64,000 nt of DNA from Neorhizobium sp. JUb45 (GTDB taxonomy: Bacteria > Pseudomonadota > Alphaproteobacteria > Rhizobiales > Rhizobiaceae): contig NZ_SLYW01000006.1 of NCBI RefSeq assembly GCF_004343585.1, positions 169,956 through 233,955 on the forward strand, read 5' to 3'. The stretch's first letter is position 1. The number at the start of each line of letters is the position of its first letter. Made by a program: the position numbers and the translations under genes. Positions 51,923 to 61,289 of this stretch are shown here, one piece after another. A model generated the notes under the pieces. It saw nothing but the letters and a program-made list of their open reading frames with translations. It did no database searches and had not been told where the DNA came from.

Positions 51923-53053
51923 ATGACCGCCATCGATCAAACCACCACCAAGATGATCACACCCGTCGCCGAGCCGCAGCAGGCGAATGAAAGTTATGTC
52001 GCGCTGGTCTGGCGACGTTTCCGCCGCTCCGTCACCGGCATGATCGGGCTGGCGCTTGTCGCCCTACTGTTCCTCACCGCCATCTTCGCCAACTTTTTTG
52101 CGCCGATGGACCCGATGGAAACCCATGCGAGTTTTTCGCCGCCGCAGGCCATCAGTTTCGCGGACAAGGAAGGTGCCTTCAGCATTTTTCCCCGGGTTTA
52201 TGCCACGGCTGAAACGGAGGAGCTCGATCCCGTCACCTTCCAGCCGATCGTCGGGCCGGATTATGACAACCCGCTTTATCTCGGCTTCTTCGTCAAGGGC
52301 GCGGAATACAATCTGTTTGGCCTGATCCCGATGGACCGCCATTTCTTCGGCGCCACCGATGGCCAGCCGGTGCATTTTCTTGGCACCGACAAGTTTGGTC
52401 GCGATGTACTGTCGCGGGCCATCCATGGTTCACGCATTTCCCTCGCCATCGCGCTGAGTGTGGTTTTCATCGTCACGGTGATCGGCACGACGGTCGGGCT
52501 TGTCTCCGGTTATTTCGGCGGTGTCGCCGATACCTGGATCCAGCGTTTCGTCGAGGTCGTGCTGGCCTTTCCGCAATTGCCGCTTTACCTGGCGCTCACC
52601 TCGCTGATCCCGGTCACGGCGCCAACCCATGTGTTCCTGACATTCGTTGTCGTGGTCATGTCGGCGCTGGGCTGGGCGCAGATGTCACGCGAGGTGCGCG
52701 GCAAGTCGATGGCTCTGTCCCGCATCGATTATGTCCGCGCAGCCATTGCCGTCGGCGCCACCGATCGCCGCATCATCTTCCAGCATATCCTGCCCAATGT
52801 GATGAGCCATGTGATCGTTTCGGTCACGCTGCATATCCCGAGCGTGGTACTGCTGGAATCCTTCCTCGGCTTCCTCGGTTTCGCGGTCAAACCGCCGCTG
52901 ATCTCCTGGGGCCTGATGCTGCAGGACACCTCCACCTATTCCGTCATCGGGTCCTATCCGTGGATCCTCGCCCCCGTCGGCTTCGTGCTAATCACCGTCT
53001 TTGCGTTCAATGCGCTGGGTGACGGTCTGCGCGATGCCGTGGATCCCTATTGA
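51923..53053 (+). CDS. agpC: alpha-galactoside ABC permease AgpC
   Basis: A 376-residue DppC-type permease. Longer than usual because of an extra periplasmic stretch (residues about 65-150, with SFADKEGAFSIFPRV) before HFLGTDKFGRDVLSRAIHGS. The EAA-like loop lies near AIAVGATDRRIIFQHILPN. It starts 1 bp after the agpB stop. Confidence 0.88.
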   Translation: MTAIDQTTTKMITPVAEPQQANESYVALVWRRFRRSVTGMIGLALVALLFLTAIFANFFAPMDPMETHASFSPPQAISFADKEGAFSIFPRVYATAETEELDPVTFQPIVGPDYDNPLYLGFFVKGAEYNLFGLIPMDRHFFGATDGQPVHFLGTDKFGRDVLSRAIHGSRISLAIALSVVFIVTVIGTTVGLVSGYFGGVADTWIQRFVEVVLAFPQLPLYLALTSLIPVTAPTHVFLTFVVVVMSALGWAQMSREVRGKSMALSRIDYVRAAIAVGATDRRIIFQHILPNVMSHVIVSVTLHIPSVVLLESFLGFLGFAVKPPLISWGLMLQDTSTYSVIGSYPWILAPVGFVLITVFAFNALGDGLRDAVDPY

Positions 53054-53067
53054 GGAGAGGACAGAAC

Positions 53068-54735
53068 ATGGCTCTCGCAATCGTCAACAATTACGCACCT
53101 TCCGACCGTTTCGATCATGATGCGCAGAAGGGAACACCGATCATCGATGCCCGCAATGTCGGCGTTACCTTCAAGGTGGAGCACGGCGCGGTAGAGGCGG
53201 TGAAGGATATTTCCTTCCAGCTCTATCGTGGCGAAACCATCGCCATCGTGGGGGAATCCGGTTCCGGCAAGTCGGTGACGGCACGCACCGTGATGGGGCT
53301 GCTCTCGAAACGCGCAACCATCTCGCCGAAGGCGACGGTCGGCTTCAACGGCGACAATATCCTGAAATTTTCGCCGCGTGCCCGGCGCGCCTTGCGCGGC
53401 AACCGCATCTCGATGATCTTTCAGGAGCCGATGAGTTCGCTCAATCCGCTTTATACGGTGGGCAGCCAGATCGTCGAGGCGATCCGCGCGCATAACAGGG
53501 TCAACCGGAAGGATGCCGAGGCGAAGGCGCTCGATCTCCTGAAGCAGGTGCAGATCCCCGAACCGGAAGCGCGGCTGAAACAATATCCGCATCAGCTTTC
53601 GGGCGGCCAACGCCAGCGCGTGATGATCGCCATGGCGCTCTCGAATGACCCCGACGTGCTGATCGCCGACGAACCGACGACGGCGCTCGACGTCACGGTG
53701 CAGGCGCAAATCCTCAACCTTATCCGTTACCTGCAGACACAGCGCGGCATGGCGGTGGTGCTGATCACCCACGACCTCACGATCGTGAAGAAGTTTTCGG
53801 ACTATGTTTATGTGATGCAGCACGGGGAAATGCGCGAGCACAACACGACCGAGCGTATCTTTGCCGATCCGCGCCATCCCTATACGAAAAAGCTGCTGGC
53901 CTCGGAGCCGCATGGCAGCGCCGGGCCGCTGCCGGCGGATGCGGGTGTGCTGCTCTCGGCGAATGGCGTGCGGGTGTCGTTCATGATGCGCCATGGCGGC
54001 ATCTTCAAACCGGACCTGCGCGAACTGGTGGCCGTCGATGGTCTCGGCCTCACGCTTCGCCGGCATGAAACACTGGGTATTGTCGGTGAATCAGGCTCGG
54101 GCAAGACCACATTCGGCCAGTCTCTGCTGCGGTTGAACCAGCCGAGTGCCGCCGAAATCACCTTTGCTGGTGAGCGGATCGACGCCCACTCCCGTGCCCA
54201 GATGCGGCCGCTGCGGGCGAAAATGCAGGTCGTTTTTCAGGACCCGTTTTCGTCCCTCAACCCGCGCATGACGATCGGCCAGATCATCGATGAAGGCCTT
54301 GTCGTCAACGGGCTCGGCAGGAACAAGGCAGAACGGCTGGCACGCGTGCGTGATGCGCTTGATGCTGCCGGCATGCCGACCAATATCCTGTCGCGCTTCC
54401 CGCACGAATTTTCCGGCGGTCAGAGGCAGCGTATCGCCATTGCCCGTGCCGTGGCGTTGGAGCCGGAATTCATCCTGCTCGATGAGCCCACCTCGGCGCT
54501 CGACCTGTCGGTGCAGGCGCAGATCATCGAGCTGCTGCGAAAACTGCAGGATGAGCGCGGCCTCAGCTACCTGTTCATCAGCCATGACCTGAAAGTGGTG
54601 CGCGCACTCTGCCACCGCGTCATCGTCATGCAGAACGGCCGCATCGTCGAGGAGGGGCCGGTCGAAGACGTCCTTTCCAAACCCAAAACGGAATACACCC
54701 AGCGGCTCGTGAAGGCCGCTTTCGAAATCGCCTGA
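53068..54735 (+). CDS. agpD: fused two-domain ABC ATPase AgpD
   Basis: A 555-residue tandem ATPase. Domain 1: GESGSGKS, LSGGQRQR, VLIADEPTTALD. Domain 2: GESGSGKT, FSGGQRQR, FILLDEPTSALD. It is YejF-like in layout and energises sugar uptake through AgpBC. The ATG at 53068 has GAGGAGAGG upstream; an in-frame start at 53050 overlaps agpC and is less likely. Confidence 0.9.
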   Translation: MALAIVNNYAPSDRFDHDAQKGTPIIDARNVGVTFKVEHGAVEAVKDISFQLYRGETIAIVGESGSGKSVTARTVMGLLSKRATISPKATVGFNGDNILKFSPRARRALRGNRISMIFQEPMSSLNPLYTVGSQIVEAIRAHNRVNRKDAEAKALDLLKQVQIPEPEARLKQYPHQLSGGQRQRVMIAMALSNDPDVLIADEPTTALDVTVQAQILNLIRYLQTQRGMAVVLITHDLTIVKKFSDYVYVMQHGEMREHNTTERIFADPRHPYTKKLLASEPHGSAGPLPADAGVLLSANGVRVSFMMRHGGIFKPDLRELVAVDGLGLTLRRHETLGIVGESGSGKTTFGQSLLRLNQPSAAEITFAGERIDAHSRAQMRPLRAKMQVVFQDPFSSLNPRMTIGQIIDEGLVVNGLGRNKAERLARVRDALDAAGMPTNILSRFPHEFSGGQRQRIAIARAVALEPEFILLDEPTSALDLSVQAQIIELLRKLQDERGLSYLFISHDLKVVRALCHRVIVMQNGRIVEEGPVEDVLSKPKTEYTQRLVKAAFEIA

Positions 54736-54749
54736 TATCGGAGGAACAT

Positions 54750-56126
54750 ATGGCAGGACATCCCAAAATCACATTCATCGGCGCCGGTTCGACGGTGTTC
54801 ATGAAAAACATCATCGGCGACGTGTTGCAGCGGCCGGCCCTTTCCGAGGCACATATCGCGCTGATGGATATCAATCCGCAGCGGCTGGAAGAAAGCGCCA
54901 TCGTCGTCAACAAGCTGATCTCGACGCTTGGGGTGAAGGCGACGGCGGAGACGTTCAACGATCAGCGCAAGGCACTGGCCAATGCCGAATTCGTCGTCGT
55001 CGCCTTCCAGATCGGCGGGTACGAACCCTGCACGGTGACCGATTTCGAACTGCCGAAAAAATACGGCCTGCGCCAGACAATCGCCGATACGCTCGGTGTC
55101 GGCGGCATCATGCGCGGGCTTCGCACCGTGCCGCATCTGTGGAAGATTTGTGAGGACATGCTCGCCGTCTGCCCGAATGCGATCATGCTGCAATATGTGA
55201 ACCCGATGGCGATCAATACATGGGCGATCGCGGAAAAATATCCGACCATCCGTCAGGTTGGCCTTTGCCACTCGGTGCAGGGCACGGCGATGGAACTCGC
55301 CCATGATCTTGGTATTCCTTACGAGGAAATCCGCTATCGCTCGGCTGGCATCAACCACATGGCGTTTTATCTCGAATTCGAGCATCGCCAGAAGGACGGT
55401 TCATATCGCAACCTCTATCCGGATCTGCTGCGCGGTTACCGCGAGGGCAGGGCGCCGAAACCCACATGGAACCCGCGATGCCCCAACAAGGTGCGGTATG
55501 AAATGCTGACGAGGCTCGGGTATTTTGTCACCGAAAGCTCGGAGCATTTTGCTGAATACACGCCCTATTTCATCAAGGAAGGCCGCGAGGACCTGATCGA
55601 AAAATTCGGCATTCCGCTCGATGAATATCCAAAGCGCTGCATCGAGCAGATCGACAAATGGAAAAATCAGGCGGATGCCTATCGCTCGGCCGAAAAGATC
55701 GAAGTCAAGCAGTCCAAGGAATATGCCTCCTCGATCATCAACTCGGTCTGGACCGGCGAACCTTCGGTCATCTACGGCAATCAGCGCAACAATGGCTGCA
55801 TCACCTCGCTTCCCTTCAATTGCGCCGCCGAAGTGGCTTGCCTTGTCGATCACAACGGCATCCAGCCGACCTTTGTCGGCGACCTGCCGCCACAGCTGAC
55901 GGCGCTGATGCGCACCAATATCAACGTGCAGGAACTGACGGTTCAGGCACTGATGACGGAAAACCGCGAGCACATTTTCCACGCGGCGATGATGGACCCG
56001 CATACCGCCGCCGAACTCGATCTCGACCAGATCTGGTCGCTGACCGAGGACCTTCTGACGGCGCATCGCGACTGGCTGCCGGAATGGACGCAGAGCGTAC
56101 CAGTCCGCCAGGCAAAGGCGAGCTGA
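54750..56126 (+). CDS. agaL2: GH4 alpha-galactosidase
   Basis: A 458-residue GH4 enzyme close to MelA. It has the NAD-binding start ITFIGAGSTVFMKNIIGDVL, the CHSVQGT metal site, and YVNPMAINTWA. The first operon enzyme carries CHGVQ where this one has CHSVQ, so the two probably differ in preference between melibiose-, raffinose- or galactinol-type substrates. Last gene of the agp operon, 14 bp after agpD. Cytoplasmic. Confidence 0.9.
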   Translation: MAGHPKITFIGAGSTVFMKNIIGDVLQRPALSEAHIALMDINPQRLEESAIVVNKLISTLGVKATAETFNDQRKALANAEFVVVAFQIGGYEPCTVTDFELPKKYGLRQTIADTLGVGGIMRGLRTVPHLWKICEDMLAVCPNAIMLQYVNPMAINTWAIAEKYPTIRQVGLCHSVQGTAMELAHDLGIPYEEIRYRSAGINHMAFYLEFEHRQKDGSYRNLYPDLLRGYREGRAPKPTWNPRCPNKVRYEMLTRLGYFVTESSEHFAEYTPYFIKEGREDLIEKFGIPLDEYPKRCIEQIDKWKNQADAYRSAEKIEVKQSKEYASSIINSVWTGEPSVIYGNQRNNGCITSLPFNCAAEVACLVDHNGIQPTFVGDLPPQLTALMRTNINVQELTVQALMTENREHIFHAAMMDPHTAAELDLDQIWSLTEDLLTAHRDWLPEWTQSVPVRQAKAS

Positions 56127-56141
56127 CCCAACCGGCTCGTC

Positions 56142-57098
56142 TCAAACCGCCGCGGCACGTGTGTCGCGGCGGAAATCCGATGGTGGCATGCCGGCGGTGG
56201 AGCGAAACGCCTTATTGAAGGCGCTGACCGACCCGAAACCGCTGTCCATCGCCACCTGCAGAATGCTGTCGCCGCTATGCATCAGTTTCGCCTGCGCATG
56301 CGAAAGCCTGAGCAGCGTCAGATATTTGATCAGCGTCATGCCGGTCGATTTGCGAAACAGGTTCATTGCGTATTTGGGATGCAGTCTTGCCGCCTCGGCA
56401 ATGTCGGTCGCATCCAGTTCTTCCAGAAAATTGGCGGCAATGAAGTCGCACATCTTTACGACGGCGGGCGAGGGCGCACCGGTCTCCATCGAGGAAGAGT
56501 GCGTCTTGCCGGATGAGATCGTCTCATAGGGCTCCATAAAAATCCGTTCGACGCGCAGAAGCAGTTCCTCCACCGCATGCTGCGCCTTCATCTCTTCACC
56601 CGATGTCACGTAGCGGAACCAGCGCGGAAAATTTTCGCGGTCGGCCGCGTCGGTCTGTGAAGTCAGCATCGTCGCGCCGCCCATCAGCATGGCGGAGACG
56701 CTGGCTGGCAGGCGCATGCGGAAAAAATGCACGAGCGGCAGATGTGCGCCGGCATAGATGGAATCGCGTGAGGATTCGTCCATCCGGTGCGGCTGTCCGC
56801 CCCAGAACAGGCAGATTTGCCCGGCCGACAGTGTCAGATCATGCCCGCCCATGCGGTAATGCACATGCCCGCGCATGATATAGTTGACCTCGATCTGCGC
56901 GTGCCAGTGCGGCCGCAGCATCACGCGTGGATGTCCGTGGAAAAATTGCAGCGTTGTCGGCATGCCCTCGATGCTGCTTGCACCCGGCTGGTAAAAAGCC
57001 TTTTCCTCGATCTTACTTTCCGACAGGTCCGTGTTCCCTTTGTACGAGACAGAGTTTTGCCGATCGCTAATCTGCTCATGTTCGTGGAGGAACAGCAA
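56142..57098 (-). CDS. AraC-family regulator, MelR-like
   Basis: Up to 318 residues. The sensing domain (RPHWHAQIEVNYIMRGHVHY, then ICLFWGGQPHRM) resembles E. coli MelR, and the C-terminal two-HTH domain is complete (DATDIAEAARLHPKYAMNLF; ILQVAMDSGFGSVSAFNKAF). The start is uncertain: the most upstream start, TTG at 57098, leaves only 19 bp to the divergent binding-protein gene, so a start further inside, around 57010-57040, is plausible. It most likely controls the carbohydrate ABC operon to its right. It might also act on the neighbouring agp genes, whose own regulator is broken. Confidence 0.82.
   Translation of the reverse strand: MLFLHEHEQISDRQNSVSYKGNTDLSESKIEEKAFYQPGASSIEGMPTTLQFFHGHPRVMLRPHWHAQIEVNYIMRGHVHYRMGGHDLTLSAGQICLFWGGQPHRMDESSRDSIYAGAHLPLVHFFRMRLPASVSAMLMGGATMLTSQTDAADRENFPRWFRYVTSGEEMKAQHAVEELLLRVERIFMEPYETISSGKTHSSSMETGAPSPAVVKMCDFIAANFLEELDATDIAEAARLHPKYAMNLFRKSTGMTLIKYLTLLRLSHAQAKLMHSGDSILQVAMDSGFGSVSAFNKAFRSTAGMPPSDFRRDTRAAAV
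56147..56172. terminator. hairpin overlapping regulator stop
   Basis: 8-bp stem CCGCCGCG / CGCGGCGG with a 10-nt loop, inside the last codons of the AraC gene and 20 bp after the agaL2 stop. On the minus strand it is followed by TTTGAG. It may serve as a weak bidirectional terminator for two converging genes. Confidence 0.4.
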
Positions 57099-57117
57099 TT
57101 GAAAAGGGAGGTTTTCA

Positions 57118-58392
57118 ATGCGCTACAGGTTTCTTGGCGCGACGGTATCGTTTGCTCTTTTGGCAACCGGGCCCGCAGCCGCGCAATCGACTGAAATTAC
57201 CATCTGGAGCTGGAACGTTGCCGCCTCGGCATTGAAGTCCACTCTTGATGGGTTCAACAAGAAATACCCCGACATCAAGGTGACGGTGCAGGATCTTGGC
57301 AACGATCAGGTTTTTGACAAGTCGCTGGCCGCCTGTGCTGCCGGTGGTGACGGGCTGCCGGATATCGTCACAATCGAGAATTTTGAGGCGGAACTGTTCT
57401 GGAACCGTTTTCCGGATTGTTTCACCGACCTGACGGCGCTCGGCTACACGCCGGAAATGCAGGCGCTTTTCCCCGAATTCAAGCGCACCGAACTGGAAGT
57501 GGATGGTGCTGCCTATTCCATGCCCTGGGATTCCGGCCCGGTCGCAGTCTTCTATCGCCGTGATTTCTATGAGAAGGCAGGCGTCGATCCGGCAACGATC
57601 AAGACCTGGGATGATTTCCTGAGCGCCGGCAAGAAAGTCATGGCGGCCAACCCCGGCACGGTGATGGCGCAGGCCGATTTCAACGGCGACAGCGAGTGGT
57701 TCCGCATGCTTTCCAACGAGCAGGGTTGCGGTTACTTTTCGACCGATGGTCAATCGATCACCATCAATCAGCCCGCCTGCGTCGCCACGCTCGACAAGAT
57801 CAAGCAGATGAAGGATGCCGGCATCATCACCGCCGCCATCTGGGACGAAAAGATCCAGGCCAACACCGCCGGCCGCACAGCCAGCCAGGTTTTCGGCGCC
57901 TGGTATGAAGGCACAATTCGCTCCGGCTCGCCGGATCTTGCGGGCAAATGGGGCGTCTATCCGATGCCGAGCCTGACGGCCGACGGGCCGCACGCCGCCA
58001 ATCTCGGCGGCTCTTCGCTCGCCATCAGCGAAAACTCGAAGAACAAGGAAGCTGCCTTCAAGTTCGTGGAATACGCGCTGACCACCAATGAAGGCCAGGT
58101 GTCGATGCTGAAATCTTTCGGCCTCGTGCCGTCGCTTTTGTCGGCGATCGATGATCCGTTCGTCAAGGAAAAGCAGCCCTATTGGGGTGATCAGGCGGTG
58201 TGGGCGGATATCCTTTCCACCCTGCCCAAGATCAAGCCGGCGCGCGGGACTGCATTCCAGGCGGATGCGGATGGTGTCTACAAGGCGGTGCAGGCGAAAT
58301 TTTTCGCCAACGGTTACCCGGATGCCAAGACGGCACTCGACGATGCCGCCAAGCAGATCGAAACGGCCACCGGCCTTCCCATCGCGGAATGA
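57118..58392 (+). CDS. carbohydrate ABC substrate-binding protein
   Basis: A 424-residue family 1 (MalE-like, CUT1) binding protein. Sec signal MRYRFLGATVSFALLATGPA with cleavage near AAA-QST; core EITIWSWN and NKKYPDIKVTVQDLG are typical. AAAGGGAGG precedes the ATG. First gene of the operon; sugar unknown. Neighbouring alpha-galactoside genes hint at an oligosaccharide but do not prove it. Confidence 0.9.
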   Translation: MRYRFLGATVSFALLATGPAAAQSTEITIWSWNVAASALKSTLDGFNKKYPDIKVTVQDLGNDQVFDKSLAACAAGGDGLPDIVTIENFEAELFWNRFPDCFTDLTALGYTPEMQALFPEFKRTELEVDGAAYSMPWDSGPVAVFYRRDFYEKAGVDPATIKTWDDFLSAGKKVMAANPGTVMAQADFNGDSEWFRMLSNEQGCGYFSTDGQSITINQPACVATLDKIKQMKDAGIITAAIWDEKIQANTAGRTASQVFGAWYEGTIRSGSPDLAGKWGVYPMPSLTADGPHAANLGGSSLAISENSKNKEAAFKFVEYALTTNEGQVSMLKSFGLVPSLLSAIDDPFVKEKQPYWGDQAVWADILSTLPKIKPARGTAFQADADGVYKAVQAKFFANGYPDAKTALDDAAKQIETATGLPIAE

Positions 58393-58457
58393 GCAATCGG
58401 GCCGGGCGGTCCGCTGTCCGGCCCAAAACTCCCCGCCGACGATGACCGGAGGAAGCA

Positions 58458-59318
58458 ATGCGTGTGCACAACAGGATCGCTTATGCGTTCCTGGCCCCCT
58501 ATTTGCTGATTTTCGCCAGTTTCTGGCTGTGGCCGATCATCAGCTCGTTTTTGATCTCGTTCCAGAATACCCGCGTCAATCCGTGGCGGTTCGCACCCTC
58601 TATGAACTGGGGGCGGCTGGTCGGTGATCCGGCTTTTTACAACGCGCTTTACAACACGCTGATCATTCTCGTCATTCAGGTGCCGGTGATGATCGCGCTC
58701 GCCACCGTCATGGCGGTGCTGCTGAATTCGCCGCTGCTGAAGGCGCGGCCGCTGTATCGTTTCGCCTTTTTCGCGCCGGTCGTGGTGGGTGAGGTGGCTT
58801 ATGCCGCCGTGTTCCGGCTGATGTTCAGCGCCGATTTCGGCATCATCAACAAGATCATCGGTACGGTTGGGCTTTCGCCCATCTCATGGTTCGACAATGG
58901 CACGGCGGCGATGGCGCTGCTGATCATGGCCGTCACCTGGCGCTGGGCCGGTTACAATGCCATCATCATCCTCGCCGGGCTGCAATCCATTCCCGGCGAT
59001 GTTTATGAGGCGGCAACACTCGACCGTGTCGGCAAGGTTCAGCAGTTCTTTCACATCACCCTGCCGCTCCTGAAACCCATCATCCTGTTCTGCATCGTTT
59101 TGTCCGTCATCGGCACGATGCAGCTGTTCGCCGAACCATTCCTCATCACCAATCGTGGCGGGCCGGGTGGGGCAACCGAAACGCTAGGCCTGCTGCTGTA
59201 CCGGCAGGGCTTTACCTCGCTCAATTTCGGTTACGCCTCGGCAATTGCCTATACGATCGCAGGCTTGGCCGTCGCCATTTCGCTGCTCAACCTGTTTTTC
59301 GGGAGGGAGGCGAAATGA
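58458..59318 (+). CDS. carbohydrate ABC permease, MalF/UgpA type
   Basis: A 286-residue CUT1 permease opening RIAYAFLAPYLLIFASFWLW, with the EAA loop around EAATLDRVGKVQQFFHITLP. GGAGGAAGCA precedes the ATG. Overlaps the next permease by ATGA. Confidence 0.93.
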   Translation: MRVHNRIAYAFLAPYLLIFASFWLWPIISSFLISFQNTRVNPWRFAPSMNWGRLVGDPAFYNALYNTLIILVIQVPVMIALATVMAVLLNSPLLKARPLYRFAFFAPVVVGEVAYAAVFRLMFSADFGIINKIIGTVGLSPISWFDNGTAAMALLIMAVTWRWAGYNAIIILAGLQSIPGDVYEAATLDRVGKVQQFFHITLPLLKPIILFCIVLSVIGTMQLFAEPFLITNRGGPGGATETLGLLLYRQGFTSLNFGYASAIAYTIAGLAVAISLLNLFFGREAK

Positions 59319-60151
59319 GATCGAAATCCCGCTCGCTGCTGATACGCCGGGTGGTGCTACATGCGGCACTCACACCGCTCGCCATCATCTGGCTGTTTCC
59401 GCTGTGGATGATGTTCGTGTTCTCGACCATGTCGGATTACGGCATTTTCAGCCCCGATATCGTTCTCGTGCCATCGACGCAGTTCATCGAAAATTTCAAG
59501 AACCTGCAGGCCGATACGGATTTTCTGCGGGCGATGTTCATCTCCATCACCGTCGCCGTCATCTACACCATCCTGTCGGTGATGCTGACCTCGATGGCCG
59601 GCTGGGCCTTGGCACGGTACCGGTTCGCCGGGCGCTCCGTCGTCATCGCCATCATTCTCGGCACGATCACGCTGCCCTTTGCGGTCGTCGTCATCCCACA
59701 GTTCATCATGGTGGCGCGCGAGTTCAGGCTCGCCAATACCTGGGTGGCGCTGATCGTGCCACCGCTGTTCAATTCGCTCGGCGTGCTGTTCATGCGGCAG
59801 GCATTTTCCATGATGCCGTCGGAACTGTTCGATGCGGCGCGGGTCGAGGGCGTCAAGGAATGGCGCATCTTTCTGCACATCGCGCTGCCCTTGGCGCGGC
59901 CGACCATGGCGGCGCTGTCGATCATCCTCTTCCTCGCATCCTGGAACAATTATCTCTGGCCGCTGCTGATCAATTCGCGGCCGGGCATGATGACCGCGCC
60001 GGTGGCACTCGGCACGCTGATCGGTCTCACCAAGGTCTCCTGGGGCGGCATCATGGCGGGGGCGGTGCTGCTAACTGCGCCGATCCTCTTCGTCTTCATT
60101 TTCCTTCAGCGTCATTTCATTTCCGGCATCACCGCCGGCGCCGTAAAATAA
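59315..60151 (+). CDS. carbohydrate ABC permease, MalG/UgpE type
   Basis: A 278-residue CUT1 permease with six spans and the EAA loop DAARVEGVKEWRIFLHIALP. The next gene is 11 bp away. Confidence 0.93.
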   Translation: MRSKSRSLLIRRVVLHAALTPLAIIWLFPLWMMFVFSTMSDYGIFSPDIVLVPSTQFIENFKNLQADTDFLRAMFISITVAVIYTILSVMLTSMAGWALARYRFAGRSVVIAIILGTITLPFAVVVIPQFIMVAREFRLANTWVALIVPPLFNSLGVLFMRQAFSMMPSELFDAARVEGVKEWRIFLHIALPLARPTMAALSIILFLASWNNYLWPLLINSRPGMMTAPVALGTLIGLTKVSWGGIMAGAVLLTAPILFVFIFLQRHFISGITAGAVK

Positions 60152-60162
60152 TCGGAGGCTTC

Positions 60163-61245
60163 ATGGCCGGGCTCACCCTCAAAAATGTCATCAAGCGTTT
60201 CGGTGCCTTGCAGGTCATCCATGGCGCCGATCTGGAAATCAAAGACGGTGAATTCGTCGTATTCGTCGGCCCTTCCGGCTGCGGCAAGTCCACCCTTTTG
60301 CGCATGATTGCCGGACTGGAGGATATTTCAGGCGGCGAGATCGCCATTGACGGCACTGTCGTCAACGATGCCGATCCGGCCGATCGCCATATCGCCATGG
60401 TGTTCCAGTCCTACGCGCTTTATCCGCACATGACGGTGCGCAAGAATCTGTCCTTCGGCCTGACGATGAACGGCAACCCGAAGGCCGATACCGAACGCCG
60501 CGTGGCGCATGCCGCCGATATTCTGCAGATCAACGAGCTGATGGATCGCCGTCCCGGCCAGCTGTCCGGCGGTCAGCGCCAGCGTGTTGCCATCGGCCGC
60601 GCCATCGTGCGCGAACCGCAGGTGTTTCTGTTCGACGAACCGCTCTCCAACCTCGACGCTGAGCTGCGGGTGCAGATGCGGGTGGAGATTTCAAAACTGC
60701 ACAAGCAGCTCGGCACGACGATGATCTACGTCACCCACGACCAGACCGAGGCGATGACGCTGGCCGACAAGATTGTCGTGCTGCGCTCGGGGCGCATCGA
60801 ACAGGTCGGCGCGCCGCTCGATCTTTATGACGATCCGGCCAACCAGTTCGTTGCCGGTTTTGTGGGCTCGCCAAAAATGAATTTTTTGAAGGCGAAGATC
60901 GAGGCTGCCACATCGGATGGTGTCACGGTGGCGCTGGCTGCCGATCCGGGCGTCAGGCTGAAGATGCCGATCTCCAGTCGTCCCGATATCGGCTCCTCCG
61001 TCATTCTGGGCATCCGTCCCGAACATTTTGTCGATGCCGGTGCCGGAGACGCTGATCTGACGGTGGATGTCGATGTCGCCGAACATCTCGGCCATACCAG
61101 CTATGCCTATGCCGCCGTTTCCGGTGAACCCCTGATTATCGAACAGCCGGAATCCCGCCATGCTGCCGATCAGCAACAGCTCACCGTCGGTCTGCCGGCA
61201 AAACGCTGTTTCCTGTTCGACGCCGAAGGCCGTCGCCTTCGCTGA
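60163..61245 (+). CDS. carbohydrate ABC ATPase, MalK/UgpC type
   Basis: A 360-residue ATPase: GPSGCGKST, LSGGQRQRVAIGRA, VFLFDEPLSNLD, and a C-terminal regulatory OB-fold region with the GIRPEHF motif. GGAGGCTTC precedes the ATG at 60163. The frame is open for 300 codons upstream only as an overprint of the permease gene. Confidence 0.94.
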   Translation: MAGLTLKNVIKRFGALQVIHGADLEIKDGEFVVFVGPSGCGKSTLLRMIAGLEDISGGEIAIDGTVVNDADPADRHIAMVFQSYALYPHMTVRKNLSFGLTMNGNPKADTERRVAHAADILQINELMDRRPGQLSGGQRQRVAIGRAIVREPQVFLFDEPLSNLDAELRVQMRVEISKLHKQLGTTMIYVTHDQTEAMTLADKIVVLRSGRIEQVGAPLDLYDDPANQFVAGFVGSPKMNFLKAKIEAATSDGVTVALAADPGVRLKMPISSRPDIGSSVILGIRPEHFVDAGAGDADLTVDVDVAEHLGHTSYAYAAVSGEPLIIEQPESRHAADQQQLTVGLPAKRCFLFDAEGRRLR

Positions 61246-61289
61246 CATCTTTCGTTTCATCTCCCAAGACTGACTGAAAAGGACATGCC

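Noticed and set aside
59245..61245. Apparent 666-residue fusion ending in the ATPase
   Set aside because: The first 306 codons overprint the MalG-type permease; the ATPase has its own GGAGG site and ATG at 60163.
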